Below are positions 25,359-34,272 of a DNA stretch of 64,000 nucleotides, piece after piece. The position numbers and the translations under genes are program-made. The notes under the pieces were generated by a model. That model did no database searches, was not told where the DNA came from, and saw only the letters and a list, made by a program, of their open reading frames with translations. The stretch spans positions 16,275 to 80,274 of the forward strand of contig JAFDXR010000013.1 in the NCBI GenBank assembly GCA_018267825.1. Reading direction: 5' to 3'. This stretch comes from Bacteroidota bacterium. Lineage in GTDB: Bacteria; Bacteroidota; Bacteroidia; B-17B0; Aurantibacillaceae. Every line of letters begins with the position of its first letter. Position 1 is the first letter of the stretch.

Positions 25359-26483
25359 TTAGCCGATCTCCACATCCCTAAGTCCGAAACGTCTCAGGGT
25401 ACTGATGTGTGAACGCAAAGCCACACCAAAGGTTTTATTTTCGAGATAAGGAATCCCGAATTCGGTAGCCGTCAGTTTCACAATGGGCGCCAGGTTGGGG
25501 TAATGTACATGGCAGATCGTTGGAAACAAATGGTGTTCCACCTGGAAATTTAAGCCACCAACATACCACGAAATCCATTTATTCTTTCTCGAAAAATTCA
25601 CCGTCGTATTGAGTTGATGGATCGCCCAATTGTTCTCGATCAGCCCCGTTTCATCAGGTACCGGGTGGCTCGTTCCTTCGACGGTATGCGCCAGTTGAAA
25701 GATTACCGTAAGAACAAGTCCTGCAATAAAATGCATTAATAAAAAACCACCGATGCATACACCTGCAGGTATACCAGGTACAAACACCGGTATGAAAATA
25801 AATATTGAAAAGTAAACAAGCTTACTCAGAATGATCTTCAACAGGATACGCCTGTTCTGTTGTTTTGTAGATGTATTGACACCTTCTTTGGTATAGGTCG
25901 AGAACTGCACAAAATCCTTCAATAAGGCCCAGTAAAGGGTCAGAATACCATAAAACAGAAACGCATAAACCACCTGGAAGCGGTGGTACCACTTTACATT
26001 CGTATGAGGAGAAAACCGCATGACGAGTTTATCATCGATATCGTCGTCCAGGTGAACAATATTGGTATACGTATGATGCAGGATATTGTGTTGCAGTTTC
26101 CAGTTAAATACCGAGCCGCCGAGGAGATTCAAGGTATGTCCCAGCCAGTAATTCACACGACTGCTTTTCGAATAAGCCCCGTGGTTGGCATCATGCATCA
26201 CACTCATACCAATACCTGCCAGTGCAAATCCCATGATCGTCCATAAGCCTGTACTGATACCGGTCGAAGGTTTAAACAAAAGCATGTATGCAAATGGAAC
26301 ACTATAGGCACTCAATAAGATGATTGTTTTCAGCACCATCTGTCGGTTGTGAAATTTTGAGATTTTATGCTCCTTGAAATAAGCATCCACACGTTGTCGG
26401 AGTGTGGCATAAAACAGGTTTCGATCCCTGTCTTTGTCAATGAATTTTATCTGCATACGTTGTTTGCGTGATTTAAAAAGCAT
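25359..26483 (-). CDS. Membrane fatty-acid desaturase
   Basis: 374 residues (a second Met ten codons in, MQIKFIDKDR, is an alternative start). The three histidine boxes of acyl-lipid desaturases are present: HDANHG, HNILHH and QVEHH, the last being of the front-end desaturase type but without a fused cytochrome b5 domain. Four membrane helices are predicted. It introduces double bonds into membrane fatty acids, using O2 and di-iron. It lies beside the cold-shock protein and helicase genes, consistent with membrane-fluidity adaptation. Confidence 0.93.
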   Translation of the reverse strand: MLFKSRKQRMQIKFIDKDRDRNLFYATLRQRVDAYFKEHKISKFHNRQMVLKTIILLSAYSVPFAYMLLFKPSTGISTGLWTIMGFALAGIGMSVMHDANHGAYSKSSRVNYWLGHTLNLLGGSVFNWKLQHNILHHTYTNIVHLDDDIDDKLVMRFSPHTNVKWYHRFQVVYAFLFYGILTLYWALLKDFVQFSTYTKEGVNTSTKQQNRRILLKIILSKLVYFSIFIFIPVFVPGIPAGVCIGGFLLMHFIAGLVLTVIFQLAHTVEGTSHPVPDETGLIENNWAIHQLNTTVNFSRKNKWISWYVGGLNFQVEHHLFPTICHVHYPNLAPIVKLTATEFGIPYLENKTFGVALRSHISTLRRFGLRDVEIG

Positions 26484-26502
26484 GAGAAACAGTCATCGCC
26501 TG

Positions 26503-27366
26503 TTACCCAAGATAAGCCTTCAGGTTTTTATTTCTTGAGGTTTGTTTCAGTTTACGAACAGCCTTCTCTTTGATCTGACGAACCCTTTCGCGTGTCAGAT
26601 TATAGCGTTCTCCGATTTCGGTAAGTGACAAAGCCGAACTAATGCCAATACCATAGCAAAGCATCAGCACATCTTTCTCACGTTCTGTAAGGGTTTTCAG
26701 AACTCTTTCAATTTCGATACGAAGCGATATGTACATCAGGTCATCGTCGGGTTTATCATTTTCGGGATCCGATACAAGTTCGAGAATTGTTGTATCATCA
26801 TTTCCCTGGAGAGGCGCATCTGTAGACACATGCCAGCCCGACGACTGCTGTGTCAGATTCACTTCTTCTTCAGACATTCCAAGTAAATCCGCAATTTCAT
26901 AATTGCTTGCGCTGCGCCCCAGTGTTTGTTCCAGGCTGCTCTGCGCCTTACGGATTTTATTGAGTGCGCCTATTTTGTTCAGTGGTAACCGTATCACGCG
27001 CGATTGCTCGGCGATAGCCTGCATAATCGATTGGCGGATCCACCACACGGCATAGGAAATAAATTTAAAGCCCCGTGTTTCATCAAAACGGCCGGCTGCT
27101 TTTATAAGTCCTACATTCCCTTCATTAATAAGATCGGGCAGGCTCATACCCTGGTTCTGGTATTGTTTGGCAACAGAAACCACAAACCGCAGATTGGCAT
27201 TGGTGAGTTTTTCAAGCGCACGCTGATCTCCGTCACGGATCTTCTGCACCAGGATAATTTCTTCTTCTGCGGATATCATCGGTAACTTGGATATATCCTG
27301 CAGGTACTTGTCTAACGACGCGGCATCCCGGTTTGTAATTGATTTATTAATTTTCAGTTGCCGCAT
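26503..27366 (-). CDS. rpoD: Primary sigma factor RpoD (sigma-70)
   Basis: 287 residues, the short form typical of Bacteroidota (no long region 1.1 or non-conserved insert). Region 1.2 starts at DAASLDKYLQDISKLPMISA. Region 2 has NLRFVVSVAKQYQNQGMSLP and DETRGFKFISYAVWWIRQSI, region 3 is EQSRVIRLPLNKIGALNKIR onward, and region 4 has LTEIGERYNLTRERVRQIKE. Directs core RNA polymerase to TAnnTTTG promoters. It lies between the desaturase and the cold-shock gene, separated from the latter by a terminator. Confidence 0.97.
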   Translation of the reverse strand: MRQLKINKSITNRDAASLDKYLQDISKLPMISAEEEIILVQKIRDGDQRALEKLTNANLRFVVSVAKQYQNQGMSLPDLINEGNVGLIKAAGRFDETRGFKFISYAVWWIRQSIMQAIAEQSRVIRLPLNKIGALNKIRKAQSSLEQTLGRSASNYEIADLLGMSEEEVNLTQQSSGWHVSTDAPLQGNDDTTILELVSDPENDKPDDDLMYISLRIEIERVLKTLTEREKDVLMLCYGIGISSALSLTEIGERYNLTRERVRQIKEKAVRKLKQTSRNKNLKAYLG

Positions 27367-27384
27367 GTTGTGTCTTATTTAAAT

Positions 27385-27416
27385 AAAAAAAGCAAACTTT
27401 TGAGGGTTTGCTTTTT
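27385..27416 (-). terminator. Terminator between csp and rpoD
   Basis: AAAAAGCAAAC and GTTTGCTTTTT form an 11-bp stem; on the minus strand it follows the cold-shock stop and is trailed by a T-rich tract. It also reads as a terminator on the plus strand. Confidence 0.85.
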
Positions 27417-27427
27417 CTTTCTGATTA

Positions 27428-27619
27428 TTAGTCCGCCAGGCTAACGTTAATTGCGTTCAAGCCTTTTTTGCCTTGCTGTATTTCAAACATAACTTCATCA
27501 TTTTCGCGGATTTCATCTTTTAATCCACTTACGTGAACAAAAATTTCTTCTCCATTTTCCTCTTTAATAAAACCAAAACCTTTGGTCTCGTTAAAGAACT
27601 TTACTGTTCCTTTTTTCAT
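27428..27619 (-). CDS. Cold-shock domain protein
   Basis: 63 residues from the Met of MKKGTVKFFN (the frame opens seven codons earlier, at 27640). RNP1 is KGFGFIK and RNP2 is IFVHVSGL, so it is a single-stranded nucleic-acid chaperone of the CspA fold. The standard family length supports the shorter start. It follows the DEAD-box helicase by about 40 bp on the same strand, a functional pair for resolving RNA structure at low temperature. Confidence 0.93.
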   Translation of the reverse strand: MKKGTVKFFNETKGFGFIKEENGEEIFVHVSGLKDEIRENDEVMFEIQQGKKGLNAINVSLAD

Positions 27620-27658
27620 TGTTGTTTTTGTTTTGCCCATACATGGTATGAGCGGTTA

Positions 27659-28810
27659 TTATTTATTTGATTTATCGACCTGGCTGAACGGATGAGATGA
27701 AACCACCTCAATGTTTTTCCTGATCAATTTGTTTATGTCCTTTAAGTAAGGCAATTCATCCCGGGTACACAGCGACAAAGCTGTTCCCTGCGATCCGGCA
27801 CGGCCTGTACGGCCAATATGGTGCACATAGGTTTCTGCCTGTTCCGGGATTTCGAAATTGATAACATGCGATAGTTTATCAACATCGATTCCACGCGATG
27901 CAATATCGGTAGCCACCAGAATGCGGATACTGCGGTTTTTAAACCCTTTCAGAGCGCGCTCGCGTGCACCCTGCGATTTATTACCATGAATAGCTTCTGC
28001 TATGATGCCACTGCTGTTAAGTTCTTTGGCCACACGGTCGGCACCACGCTTGGTTCTCGTAAACACAAGCGCATGTTCAATTTTACCGTCTTTTAAAATG
28101 TATTTCAATAATGCACGTTTGTTTTCTCCCGATACATAATATACACTCTGCTTGATAAGCTCAGATGCTGATGACACCGGATCCACAGATACTTTCACGG
28201 GTTCCTTCAACAGGGTATTTGCCAGTTTCATGATATCGGGCGATGCCGTAGCTGAAAAAAACAAAGTTTGTTTGCGTGCCGGAAGTTTGGCAATAACGCG
28301 TTTAATATCGTTGATAAAGCCCATATCCAGCATACGATCTGCCTCATCGAGCACAAAAAACCGAATGTGGTTCAGGTCTACAAATCCCTGTTGCATCAGG
28401 TCAAGTAAACGGCCCGGTGTAGCAATCAGGATATCCACCCCACGGCGCAGGTCCTTTACCTGGTGATGTTGCGATACGCCACCAAATACAGTGGTATGCG
28501 ATAATGGCAGACCTCCTGTATATGAGTTCACACTGGCACTGATCTGTAAAGCCAGTTCGCGGGTTGGAGCAAGAATAAGCGCACCGATCTTACGGGCAGA
28601 GCCTGAAGGTTTTGCTGCACTTAAAATTTGTAATACAGGCAGGGCAAACGCGGCTGTTTTACCGGTACCTGTCTGGGCGCAACCGAAAATATCCTTACCC
28701 TCTAAAATGGGCGGGATAGCCTGTTGCTGAATGGGTGTTGCCTGGGCATAACCCAACTTATCTAAAGCCGACACAAGCGGCTTTATGATTTTTAATTCTG
28801 AAAATGTCAT
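27659..28810 (-). CDS. rhlE: DEAD-box RNA helicase, RhlE-like
   Basis: 383 residues. Q motif (YAQATPIQQQAIPPIL), motif I AQTGTGKT, motif II DEAD in FFVLDEADRMLDMGF, motif III SAT, motif V ATDIASRGIDVD and motif VI HHIGRTGRAG are all present. There is almost no C-terminal tail, as in short RhlE forms. Unwinds RNA in ribosome assembly or mRNA decay. It is followed by the cold-shock gene. The 360 bp upstream may include a long untranslated leader. Confidence 0.93.
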   Translation of the reverse strand: MTFSELKIIKPLVSALDKLGYAQATPIQQQAIPPILEGKDIFGCAQTGTGKTAAFALPVLQILSAAKPSGSARKIGALILAPTRELALQISASVNSYTGGLPLSHTTVFGGVSQHHQVKDLRRGVDILIATPGRLLDLMQQGFVDLNHIRFFVLDEADRMLDMGFINDIKRVIAKLPARKQTLFFSATASPDIMKLANTLLKEPVKVSVDPVSSASELIKQSVYYVSGENKRALLKYILKDGKIEHALVFTRTKRGADRVAKELNSSGIIAEAIHGNKSQGARERALKGFKNRSIRILVATDIASRGIDVDKLSHVINFEIPEQAETYVHHIGRTGRAGSQGTALSLCTRDELPYLKDINKLIRKNIEVVSSHPFSQVDKSNK

Positions 28811-29170
28811 TTATTATTTTAATTATACTTATTCGGGGTCAGCACGATGCCGACCGGTTCAGTCTAAAAAAGAAAAGTGTAAATTGACCGAATTGTATAA
28901 TGGAGAACTACAAATTGATTGGATACAATCTTCTAATGAAGAACTCAAAGGTACATCAAATATCCGGATAAACCTAATTTCCGGAAAGAGGCATTGACAT
29001 GAACGCGTTTATCTTACATATCACAATCATTGCCGGAACCTGCAAAACCGGGATTTTACAGGCATAAAATGATGAATACTGATCGAATTCATGGCAGGAT
29101 ATTCTGTTTTATTTTATTTTTGGCACAATCAATCGATCTCCATCTGTAAAATTTTCTGAATTCGAAACGA
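28811..29170. other. Intergenic region, possible helicase leader
   Basis: No convincing gene. On the minus strand a small hairpin (GGTCGGC, loop ATCGT, GCTGACC; 28837-28855, one G-T pair) lies 27 bp before the helicase start. Long structured leaders are usual for cold-induced genes, so this could be regulatory, but nothing more can be shown. The plus-strand half carries the promoter region of the TPR gene, with no clear -7 element. Confidence 0.35.
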
Positions 29171-29983
29171 ATGAAACCAATTGTATTTACGATTCTCATC
29201 TGTCTGCTTTCCTTGTTTTCAAAGGCTCAGAGCCTGCGCGAAGAATACAATCAATGCGCTGTCGAAAAATTTGATCAACACGATTATGCAGGCGCCATCG
29301 AATATTTTTCACGCATCATTGAACTCAATCCCAATGATTCCATGGCTTATCTCGATCGGGGTATTGTAAAAATGGAAAGTCACGAATTTGAGGGTGCAGC
29401 AGCAGATTTCAGCCAGGCTGTACGGGTTGATTCCACCAATGCCGACAATTTTTTTCTGCGTGCACTGGCCCGCCAGGAACTGAAAGATTACGACGGCGCA
29501 TTAAGCGATTTCAAAAGAACTGTTCAGATCGAAGATGGCAATGCCGATGCCCATTATTTCACCGGCATCATAAAAGCCATGCGCACCGATTATAAAACGG
29601 CCATTGCAGAATATGATAAAGCCATTGAATTTACACCAACACATGCCAAAGCGTACAGCAACAGAGCCTGGGCCAAAGCACAATTGCATGACCTTAACGC
29701 TGCCCTGGCTGACTGCAATAAAGCCATCAGCCTCGACTCCACTTATGTAAATTCCTATATTTTCAGAGCATATATCCTTACAGAACTCCATCGCACCGGG
29801 GAAGCCATTAAGGACTATACACGCGCCATACAGCTGGATGCAACAAACAACGGTAATTATTTGAAACGGGCCCGACTCTATCACAAACTAAGTGATAAAG
29901 CAAATACCTGCAGCGATTACAAAACCTACAAATCGCTGGGAGGAACAGAGGTGGTAAAAGAGTTCGAACAACTGTGCCTATAG
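29171..29983 (+). CDS. Secreted TPR-repeat protein
   Basis: 270 residues with a signal peptide (IVFTILICLLSLFSKAQS). Almost all of the rest is about six 34-residue tetratricopeptide repeats, e.g. AIEYFSRIIELNPNDSMAYL, AVRVDSTNADNFFLRALARQ and AIAEYDKAIEFTPTHAKAYS. It probably forms a periplasmic protein-binding superhelix. Partner unknown; flanking genes give no hint. Confidence 0.9.
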   Translation: MKPIVFTILICLLSLFSKAQSLREEYNQCAVEKFDQHDYAGAIEYFSRIIELNPNDSMAYLDRGIVKMESHEFEGAAADFSQAVRVDSTNADNFFLRALARQELKDYDGALSDFKRTVQIEDGNADAHYFTGIIKAMRTDYKTAIAEYDKAIEFTPTHAKAYSNRAWAKAQLHDLNAALADCNKAISLDSTYVNSYIFRAYILTELHRTGEAIKDYTRAIQLDATNNGNYLKRARLYHKLSDKANTCSDYKTYKSLGGTEVVKEFEQLCL

Positions 29984-30071
29984 CCATGCTTTTACCGGTT
30001 ATATGCATTTACGGTTCTACCTGCTACTCGCTCGTATGAAGATGCTACAGAATCAAAACATTTATTTCCAT

Positions 30072-30079
30072 TATATTTG
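30072..30079 (+). promoter_or_regulatory. -7 element close to MFS start
   Basis: TATATTTG fits TAnnTTTG and ends only 5 bp before the ATG, predicting a leaderless or nearly leaderless mRNA. Confidence 0.5.
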
Positions 30080-30084
30080 AACGC

Positions 30085-31299
30085 ATGCCTCGCGTTAAAA
30101 ACCCGCTTGTCTTTATCTTTATTACGGTGCTGATCGATTGTATCGGGATCCGGATTATTTATCCCGTTGCGGCTACCATTGTGGCTGAAGTGAGTCATGT
30201 CAGTGTCAATGAAGCCATAACCTATAGCGGCTGGATCATGGCATGTTATGCCGCCATGCAATTCATCTTCTCTCCCTTGTTGGGCAGCCTCAGCGATCGT
30301 TATGGCCGAAGGCCTGTACTATTGTTATCCTTATTTGGGCTTGTCATCAATTACATTTTCCTGGCATTGGCCAATACACTCCCCCTGCTCTTCATGGGCC
30401 GCATCATTACGGGGATTTGCGGTGCAAGCCTGTCTACGAGCTATGCCTATGTAGCTGATATTTCTGTGCCTGAAAAACGTGCACAGAATTTCGGGATCAT
30501 CGGGGCGGCCATTGGCCTTGGTTTTATTATCGGGCCATTCATCGGGGGCATGTTCAGTGAGCTTGGCACGCGCGCGCCTTTTATTGCAGCAGCCTGTCTT
30601 TCATTTCTGAACTGGCTTTACGGCTTCTTTATTTTACCGGAATCCCTGAAGCCCGAAAACAGGAGAGCTTTTGATATCAGGCGGGCCAATCCTTTCGGGG
30701 CATTTATGCAATTGAAAAACAACCGGCGTATTCGTACACTCATGCTGGTGCTGTTTCTTATTTTCATGGCCGGGCAGGTTATGCCGAGCATCTGGCCGTT
30801 TTATACCAAATACCTTTATCACTGGAGCGATCTCGAAATTGGCTATTCACTGGCCTTTGTAGGACTTATGGTAGCACTTGTCAAGGGCGGACTTATTCAG
30901 TGGTCGCAACAGAAATTCGGTTCGGTAAAATCTGTATACCTGGGCTTATTGTTTCATTTCACAGGTTTGCTACTGTTTGCATGGGCCGATCAGGCCTGGA
31001 TGGCATATGCTTTCACGCTTGTATATTGCCTTGGTGGCATTGCGCCACCATCACTGCAGGGCATTATTTCCGGTCGTGTGCCTGACAATGAGCAAGGCGA
31101 ACTGCAGGGAATCATCACATCCCTGATGAGTATTTCGAATATTGTATCGCCACTTATCATGTCGCACCTTTTCGCTTTCTTTACAAGTGAGACCAGTACC
31201 GTTCATTTTCCGGGTGCAGCCTTTGCTCTGGCTGCTCTGGCTGTTTTCGCAGCTTTTATGTTATGTTTATGGAAGCTGAAAAAAGTGGTTCCTGCATAA
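30085..31299 (+). CDS. MFS drug-efflux transporter, TetA-like
   Basis: 404 residues with twelve membrane helices. The DHA1 motif A is LGSLSDRYGRRPVLLLSL after helix 2, and motif C is in GAAIGLGFIIGPFIGG (helix 5). FGIIGAAIG and SVPEKRAQNFG are close to the Tet/TCR efflux group. A proton antiporter exporting a drug-like compound; tetracycline resistance cannot be inferred from sequence alone. Single gene with its own promoter. Confidence 0.92.
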   Translation: MPRVKNPLVFIFITVLIDCIGIRIIYPVAATIVAEVSHVSVNEAITYSGWIMACYAAMQFIFSPLLGSLSDRYGRRPVLLLSLFGLVINYIFLALANTLPLLFMGRIITGICGASLSTSYAYVADISVPEKRAQNFGIIGAAIGLGFIIGPFIGGMFSELGTRAPFIAAACLSFLNWLYGFFILPESLKPENRRAFDIRRANPFGAFMQLKNNRRIRTLMLVLFLIFMAGQVMPSIWPFYTKYLYHWSDLEIGYSLAFVGLMVALVKGGLIQWSQQKFGSVKSVYLGLLFHFTGLLLFAWADQAWMAYAFTLVYCLGGIAPPSLQGIISGRVPDNEQGELQGIITSLMSISNIVSPLIMSHLFAFFTSETSTVHFPGAAFALAALAVFAAFMLCLWKLKKVVPA

Positions 31300-31430
31300 A
31301 AATCAGATCACGGAAATCCGGGTCATCCCCGCACACACCCTCCGCAAACCATTGGCTGACAGGGGCTTTACAACTGATTTTTCTCATAACAAATGACTTG
31401 AACACTCAGTTTTTCTTCAGTTTTATTAGC

Positions 31431-31438
31431 TAGATTTG
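31431..31438 (+). promoter_or_regulatory. -7 element of DUF2271 gene
   Basis: TAGATTTG matches TAnnTTTG, 25 bp before the start codon. The -33 box is poor. Confidence 0.45.
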
Positions 31439-31463
31439 TGTCTGTAAAATCAACCCTCTACCT

Positions 31464-32297
31464 ATGAAAAAACGTATACTTAGTCTTGCGACTGCAGTTG
31501 TGGCACTTTGTTTTTCAGCAAAGCTGACCGGACAAACCGCTGGCGTATTAACCTTTACATTCACGGAAGTCGTTAAATCATCGACTTATAACGGAAACCA
31601 ACAACACGTATTGGCAGCCTGGATACAGGATAACGCCGGTGCATTTATTAAAACCAAACTGCGTTATGTAGGTGGTGGAACAAATGACCACTTACCAACA
31701 TGGGCTGCTAACTGTGGCTGTACTTCATCAACGAATGCTACCGGTTCTGCCTGTAACAAAACAGATGCTACCACAGGTGCTACACTAAGCTCTTTTGCTG
31801 CCCGCACATTTACATGGGATGCTAAAAACGTAAGCGGAACATCGAACGGTACCGTTGTAACAGATGGTACTTATAAAGTAGCTCTTCAGTCAACCTGGAA
31901 CCATGGTACTTCAGGTACGGCTACAACCACCTATACATTTACAAAAGGCCCTACTACCTATACACGTACAGTAGCCAGTGATCCTAATTTTGGCAATATC
32001 CTTATTCAGTGGATTCCAACCATTACTACAGGTGTAAATGAAGTGACTGCTGCAGGCAGCCCTGTATTTAATGTGTATCCAAACCCAACCAGCGGCATTT
32101 TCAATGTAGAATACGAAAAAGCCAATACCATTAAGGTGCTTAACACACTTGGCAGCGTGATTTACGAAGAAAAAGTAAACGAAAGCACTGCGAGCACCAA
32201 GACAATTGATTTATCGGGCTTTGCTGAAGGCATATACTTTATCAATGTCTCCAACGACAAAGGCTCTGTTAACCGAAGGATTATTCTAAGCAGATAA
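31464..32297 (+). CDS. DUF2271 protein with T9SS sorting domain
   Basis: 277 residues. Signal peptide (about 1-24), then a DUF2271 domain (about 25-195) with the family-typical DATTGATLSSF, FTWDAKNVSG, TVVTDGTYKVALQSTWNHG and paired Cys (ANCGC, SACN). The C-terminal T9SS type A sorting domain (about 205-277) reads FNVYPNPTSGIFNVEYEKAN and ends in a basic RRIILSR. The D-x-x-T-G-A-T motif resembles the site where ApbE attaches FMN in NqrC. The ApbE gene converges on it directly, so it is probably a flavinylated, cell-surface or secreted redox protein. Confidence 0.88.
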   Translation: MKKRILSLATAVVALCFSAKLTGQTAGVLTFTFTEVVKSSTYNGNQQHVLAAWIQDNAGAFIKTKLRYVGGGTNDHLPTWAANCGCTSSTNATGSACNKTDATTGATLSSFAARTFTWDAKNVSGTSNGTVVTDGTYKVALQSTWNHGTSGTATTTYTFTKGPTTYTRTVASDPNFGNILIQWIPTITTGVNEVTAAGSPVFNVYPNPTSGIFNVEYEKANTIKVLNTLGSVIYEEKVNESTASTKTIDLSGFAEGIYFINVSNDKGSVNRRIILSR

Positions 32298-32320
32298 TAC
32301 AAAAACACACTTACACACAC

Positions 32321-32352
32321 AAAAAAAGCATCCTCCCGGGGATGCTTTTTTA
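32321..32352. terminator. Bidirectional terminator
   Basis: AAAAAAGCATCC and GGATGCTTTTTT form a 12-bp stem with loop TCCCGG-like bases, symmetrical for both strands. It ends both the DUF2271 gene and the convergent apbE gene. Confidence 0.9.
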
Positions 32353-32369
32353 TTTTATGATAATATCTA

Positions 32370-33374
32370 TTACTCTCCTGCTTCCGAAACTATACTCTCA
32401 AGGCCAGGCGTCTGATACACCTGGTAATTACCCTTATCGTCGGAATAAATAAGATAGGCCTGCAATTCCGGATGTTGTTTCAGAAACTCTTTTGCTTTCT
32501 CGAGTCCCATCACCAGTACACCGGTGGCATTGGCATCGGAAGAGATGCATTCTTTGGCAAAAATAGAAGCACTGAGCAGGTTGTTCATCGTCGGATAACC
32601 TGTTTTCGGATCAATATGATGAGCATACTTCACACCATCCACCACGGTGAAACGCCTGTAGTTACCGGATGTAGCAATGGCCAGGTTTTCGAGTTTTACA
32701 ATTGCTTTCAGATCATTTTGTGATTCCTTATTATCAATGGGCTTTTCGATGCCTACAGTCCAGTTATCACCATTTGGTTTTTTTCCGTGCGCATATACCT
32801 CCCCACCTATTTCAACCAGGTAGGACCCGATGCCTTTTGAATTCAGAAATTCAGAAACGACATCTACCGAATAGCCCTGTGCAAAAGCATTAAAATCAAG
32901 TGCTACACGCGGATCTTTTTTTATGATCTTATTGCCTTTCAGTTTAATCAGGTCAAAACCTACAAATTTCAGGATGCTGTCGATCCGGCTCTTTTCTATT
33001 TTTTGTTTTTTTCCCGGGCCAAAACCCCAGGCATTCACCAATGGGTAAACTGTGGGATCAAACGCACCGTTTGTGTTTTTCCAGACTTCTTTTGCCTTAT
33101 TAAAACAGGCGATAAAGTATTTATCGACCACCACATTTTTCTCGTTTGCATTGATACGCGAAATAATCGATGTGGGAACATAAGTAGAAACAGACTGATC
33201 AAAATCCTGCAATATCTTTTCTATATCAGGCTGGAAGTCGCGGTTCTGATCATCAAAATAGGTAATATGATAACTGGAACCCTGTGCCAATCCTTCAATA
33301 AAAACCGGTTCCTGGGCAAAGATGGCAACAGTTGGGACAAGCAGGCATAAGGCTATGGAAAATCGCTTTTTCAT
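32370..33374 (-). CDS. apbE: ApbE-family FAD:protein FMN transferase
   Basis: 334 residues with a signal peptide (FSIALCLLVPTVAIFAQ), so it acts in the periplasm. The ApbE fold is marked by SSYHITYFDDQ, FDPTVYPLVNAWGFG, ALDFNAFAQGYSVDVVSEFL, VEIGGEVYAHGKKPNG, HHIDPKTGYP and the Mg-binding region CISSDANATGVLVMG. It transfers FMN from FAD to a Thr or Ser of a target protein. The convergent DUF2271 protein is the obvious candidate substrate. Confidence 0.95.
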   Translation of the reverse strand: MKKRFSIALCLLVPTVAIFAQEPVFIEGLAQGSSYHITYFDDQNRDFQPDIEKILQDFDQSVSTYVPTSIISRINANEKNVVVDKYFIACFNKAKEVWKNTNGAFDPTVYPLVNAWGFGPGKKQKIEKSRIDSILKFVGFDLIKLKGNKIIKKDPRVALDFNAFAQGYSVDVVSEFLNSKGIGSYLVEIGGEVYAHGKKPNGDNWTVGIEKPIDNKESQNDLKAIVKLENLAIATSGNYRRFTVVDGVKYAHHIDPKTGYPTMNNLLSASIFAKECISSDANATGVLVMGLEKAKEFLKQHPELQAYLIYSDDKGNYQVYQTPGLESIVSEAGE

Positions 33375-33867
33375 AATTCAGGTAGCATTTATAATGTGAA
33401 TGAATCGCCCTAAAGGTATTACTTTCTGTGCGAATAAATCTGAACCCTTGTGCCAGTACATTTTCTACACGCATTTCCAAAATATATAATTGCGAAAAGA
33501 CCTCGGGTTTACTGATACCTGGCTATTCTCCACGCTGATCTCAGGTATGCCCTTTTCTTCATCTTCGCGGATACTGAACGATACACCGAATGTTCCGCGC
33601 ATCAGACATTGGTGGCAATGACCTAACCATATCGAGAGGCTGGCAGTCCGAAATAGACCATCCTATTCAGATTGAGCTGAACTGCTTCAACTATGTAATA
33701 AACTCCGACAGCTCGGCCTTTAAAACCGAAATATCATCTGTGCCTGGTAGCAACTTAAAACCACATAAAGCCGGGATAATTCACTGAAACAAGGCACCAA
33801 GAAACACATAAGACACAGAAATCCAAATACTTGAACCAAAAACTGAAGCTTCGTAAAGATTTTCAGT
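33375..33867. other. Intergenic region with possible gene debris
   Basis: About 490 bp without a recognised gene. A 45-codon minus-strand frame (33602-33465) starts MRGTFGVSFSIREDEEKG and a plus-strand frame (33590-33787) reads SEIDHPIQIELNCFNYVIN. Both look somewhat protein-like but overlap and match no family known to me. The right end contains the siaC-like promoter. Confidence 0.3.
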
Positions 33868-33875
33868 TATATTTG
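33868..33875 (+). promoter_or_regulatory. -7 element abutting siaC-like start
   Basis: TATATTTG fits TAnnTTTG and ends 4 bp before the GTG start, predicting a leaderless transcript. Confidence 0.5.
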
Positions 33876-33879
33876 TACT

Positions 33880-34272
33880 GTGGAAAAACAAGTTGACATT
33901 ATCGATCAAACCAATACGACTCCCTACGTTGAGTTTGATTACAATATGGGGACTTTAAAGATATCCGGAAAAATTATTTCTGAAAACCCGGTTGAATTCT
34001 TTGATCGCTTAGATAGTATGCTCGAAAAATATATTCAGCAAAGTAAACCGTCTTTTGTTGCCAATATTCACCTCGATTACTTCAACTCCGTAAGCTCAAA
34101 AGGTTTCCTGAAATTTTTGCGCAAAATTATTTCATCCCGCGAAAGTATTGACCGCGTCGATATTAACTGGTTCTATCAGAAAGACGATATCGAATTGAAA
34201 GAAGCCGGTGAAGATTATTCCTTCATCCTGCAGTATCCTTTCAATATTCTGGAGTTTTCCGAAAAAAATTAA
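33880..34272 (+). CDS. SiaC-family (DUF1987) regulatory phosphoprotein
   Basis: 130 residues, GTG start. The DUF1987 pattern is clear: TPYVEFDYNMGTLKISGKII, then ENPVEFFDRLDSMLEKYI, and LDYFNSVSSKGFLKFLRKI, which contains the Ser/Thr region phosphorylated in SiaC of Pseudomonas. SiaC normally works with the kinase SiaB and phosphatase SiaA to steer diguanylate cyclases and aggregation. No siaA or siaB lies beside it, so it is an orphan here. It overlaps the end of mqnD by 4 bp, convergently. Confidence 0.88.
   Translation: MEKQVDIIDQTNTTPYVEFDYNMGTLKISGKIISENPVEFFDRLDSMLEKYIQQSKPSFVANIHLDYFNSVSSKGFLKFLRKIISSRESIDRVDINWFYQKDDIELKEAGEDYSFILQYPFNILEFSEKN

Noticed and set aside
28785-28997. 70-codon plus-strand frame upstream of the helicase
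   Set aside because: Begins inside the helicase start on the opposite strand and has no protein-like features.
33590-33787. 65-codon plus-strand frame between apbE and the siaC-like gene
   Set aside because: No ribosome-binding site, no family match, overlapped by another weak frame on the other strand; described only as possible debris.
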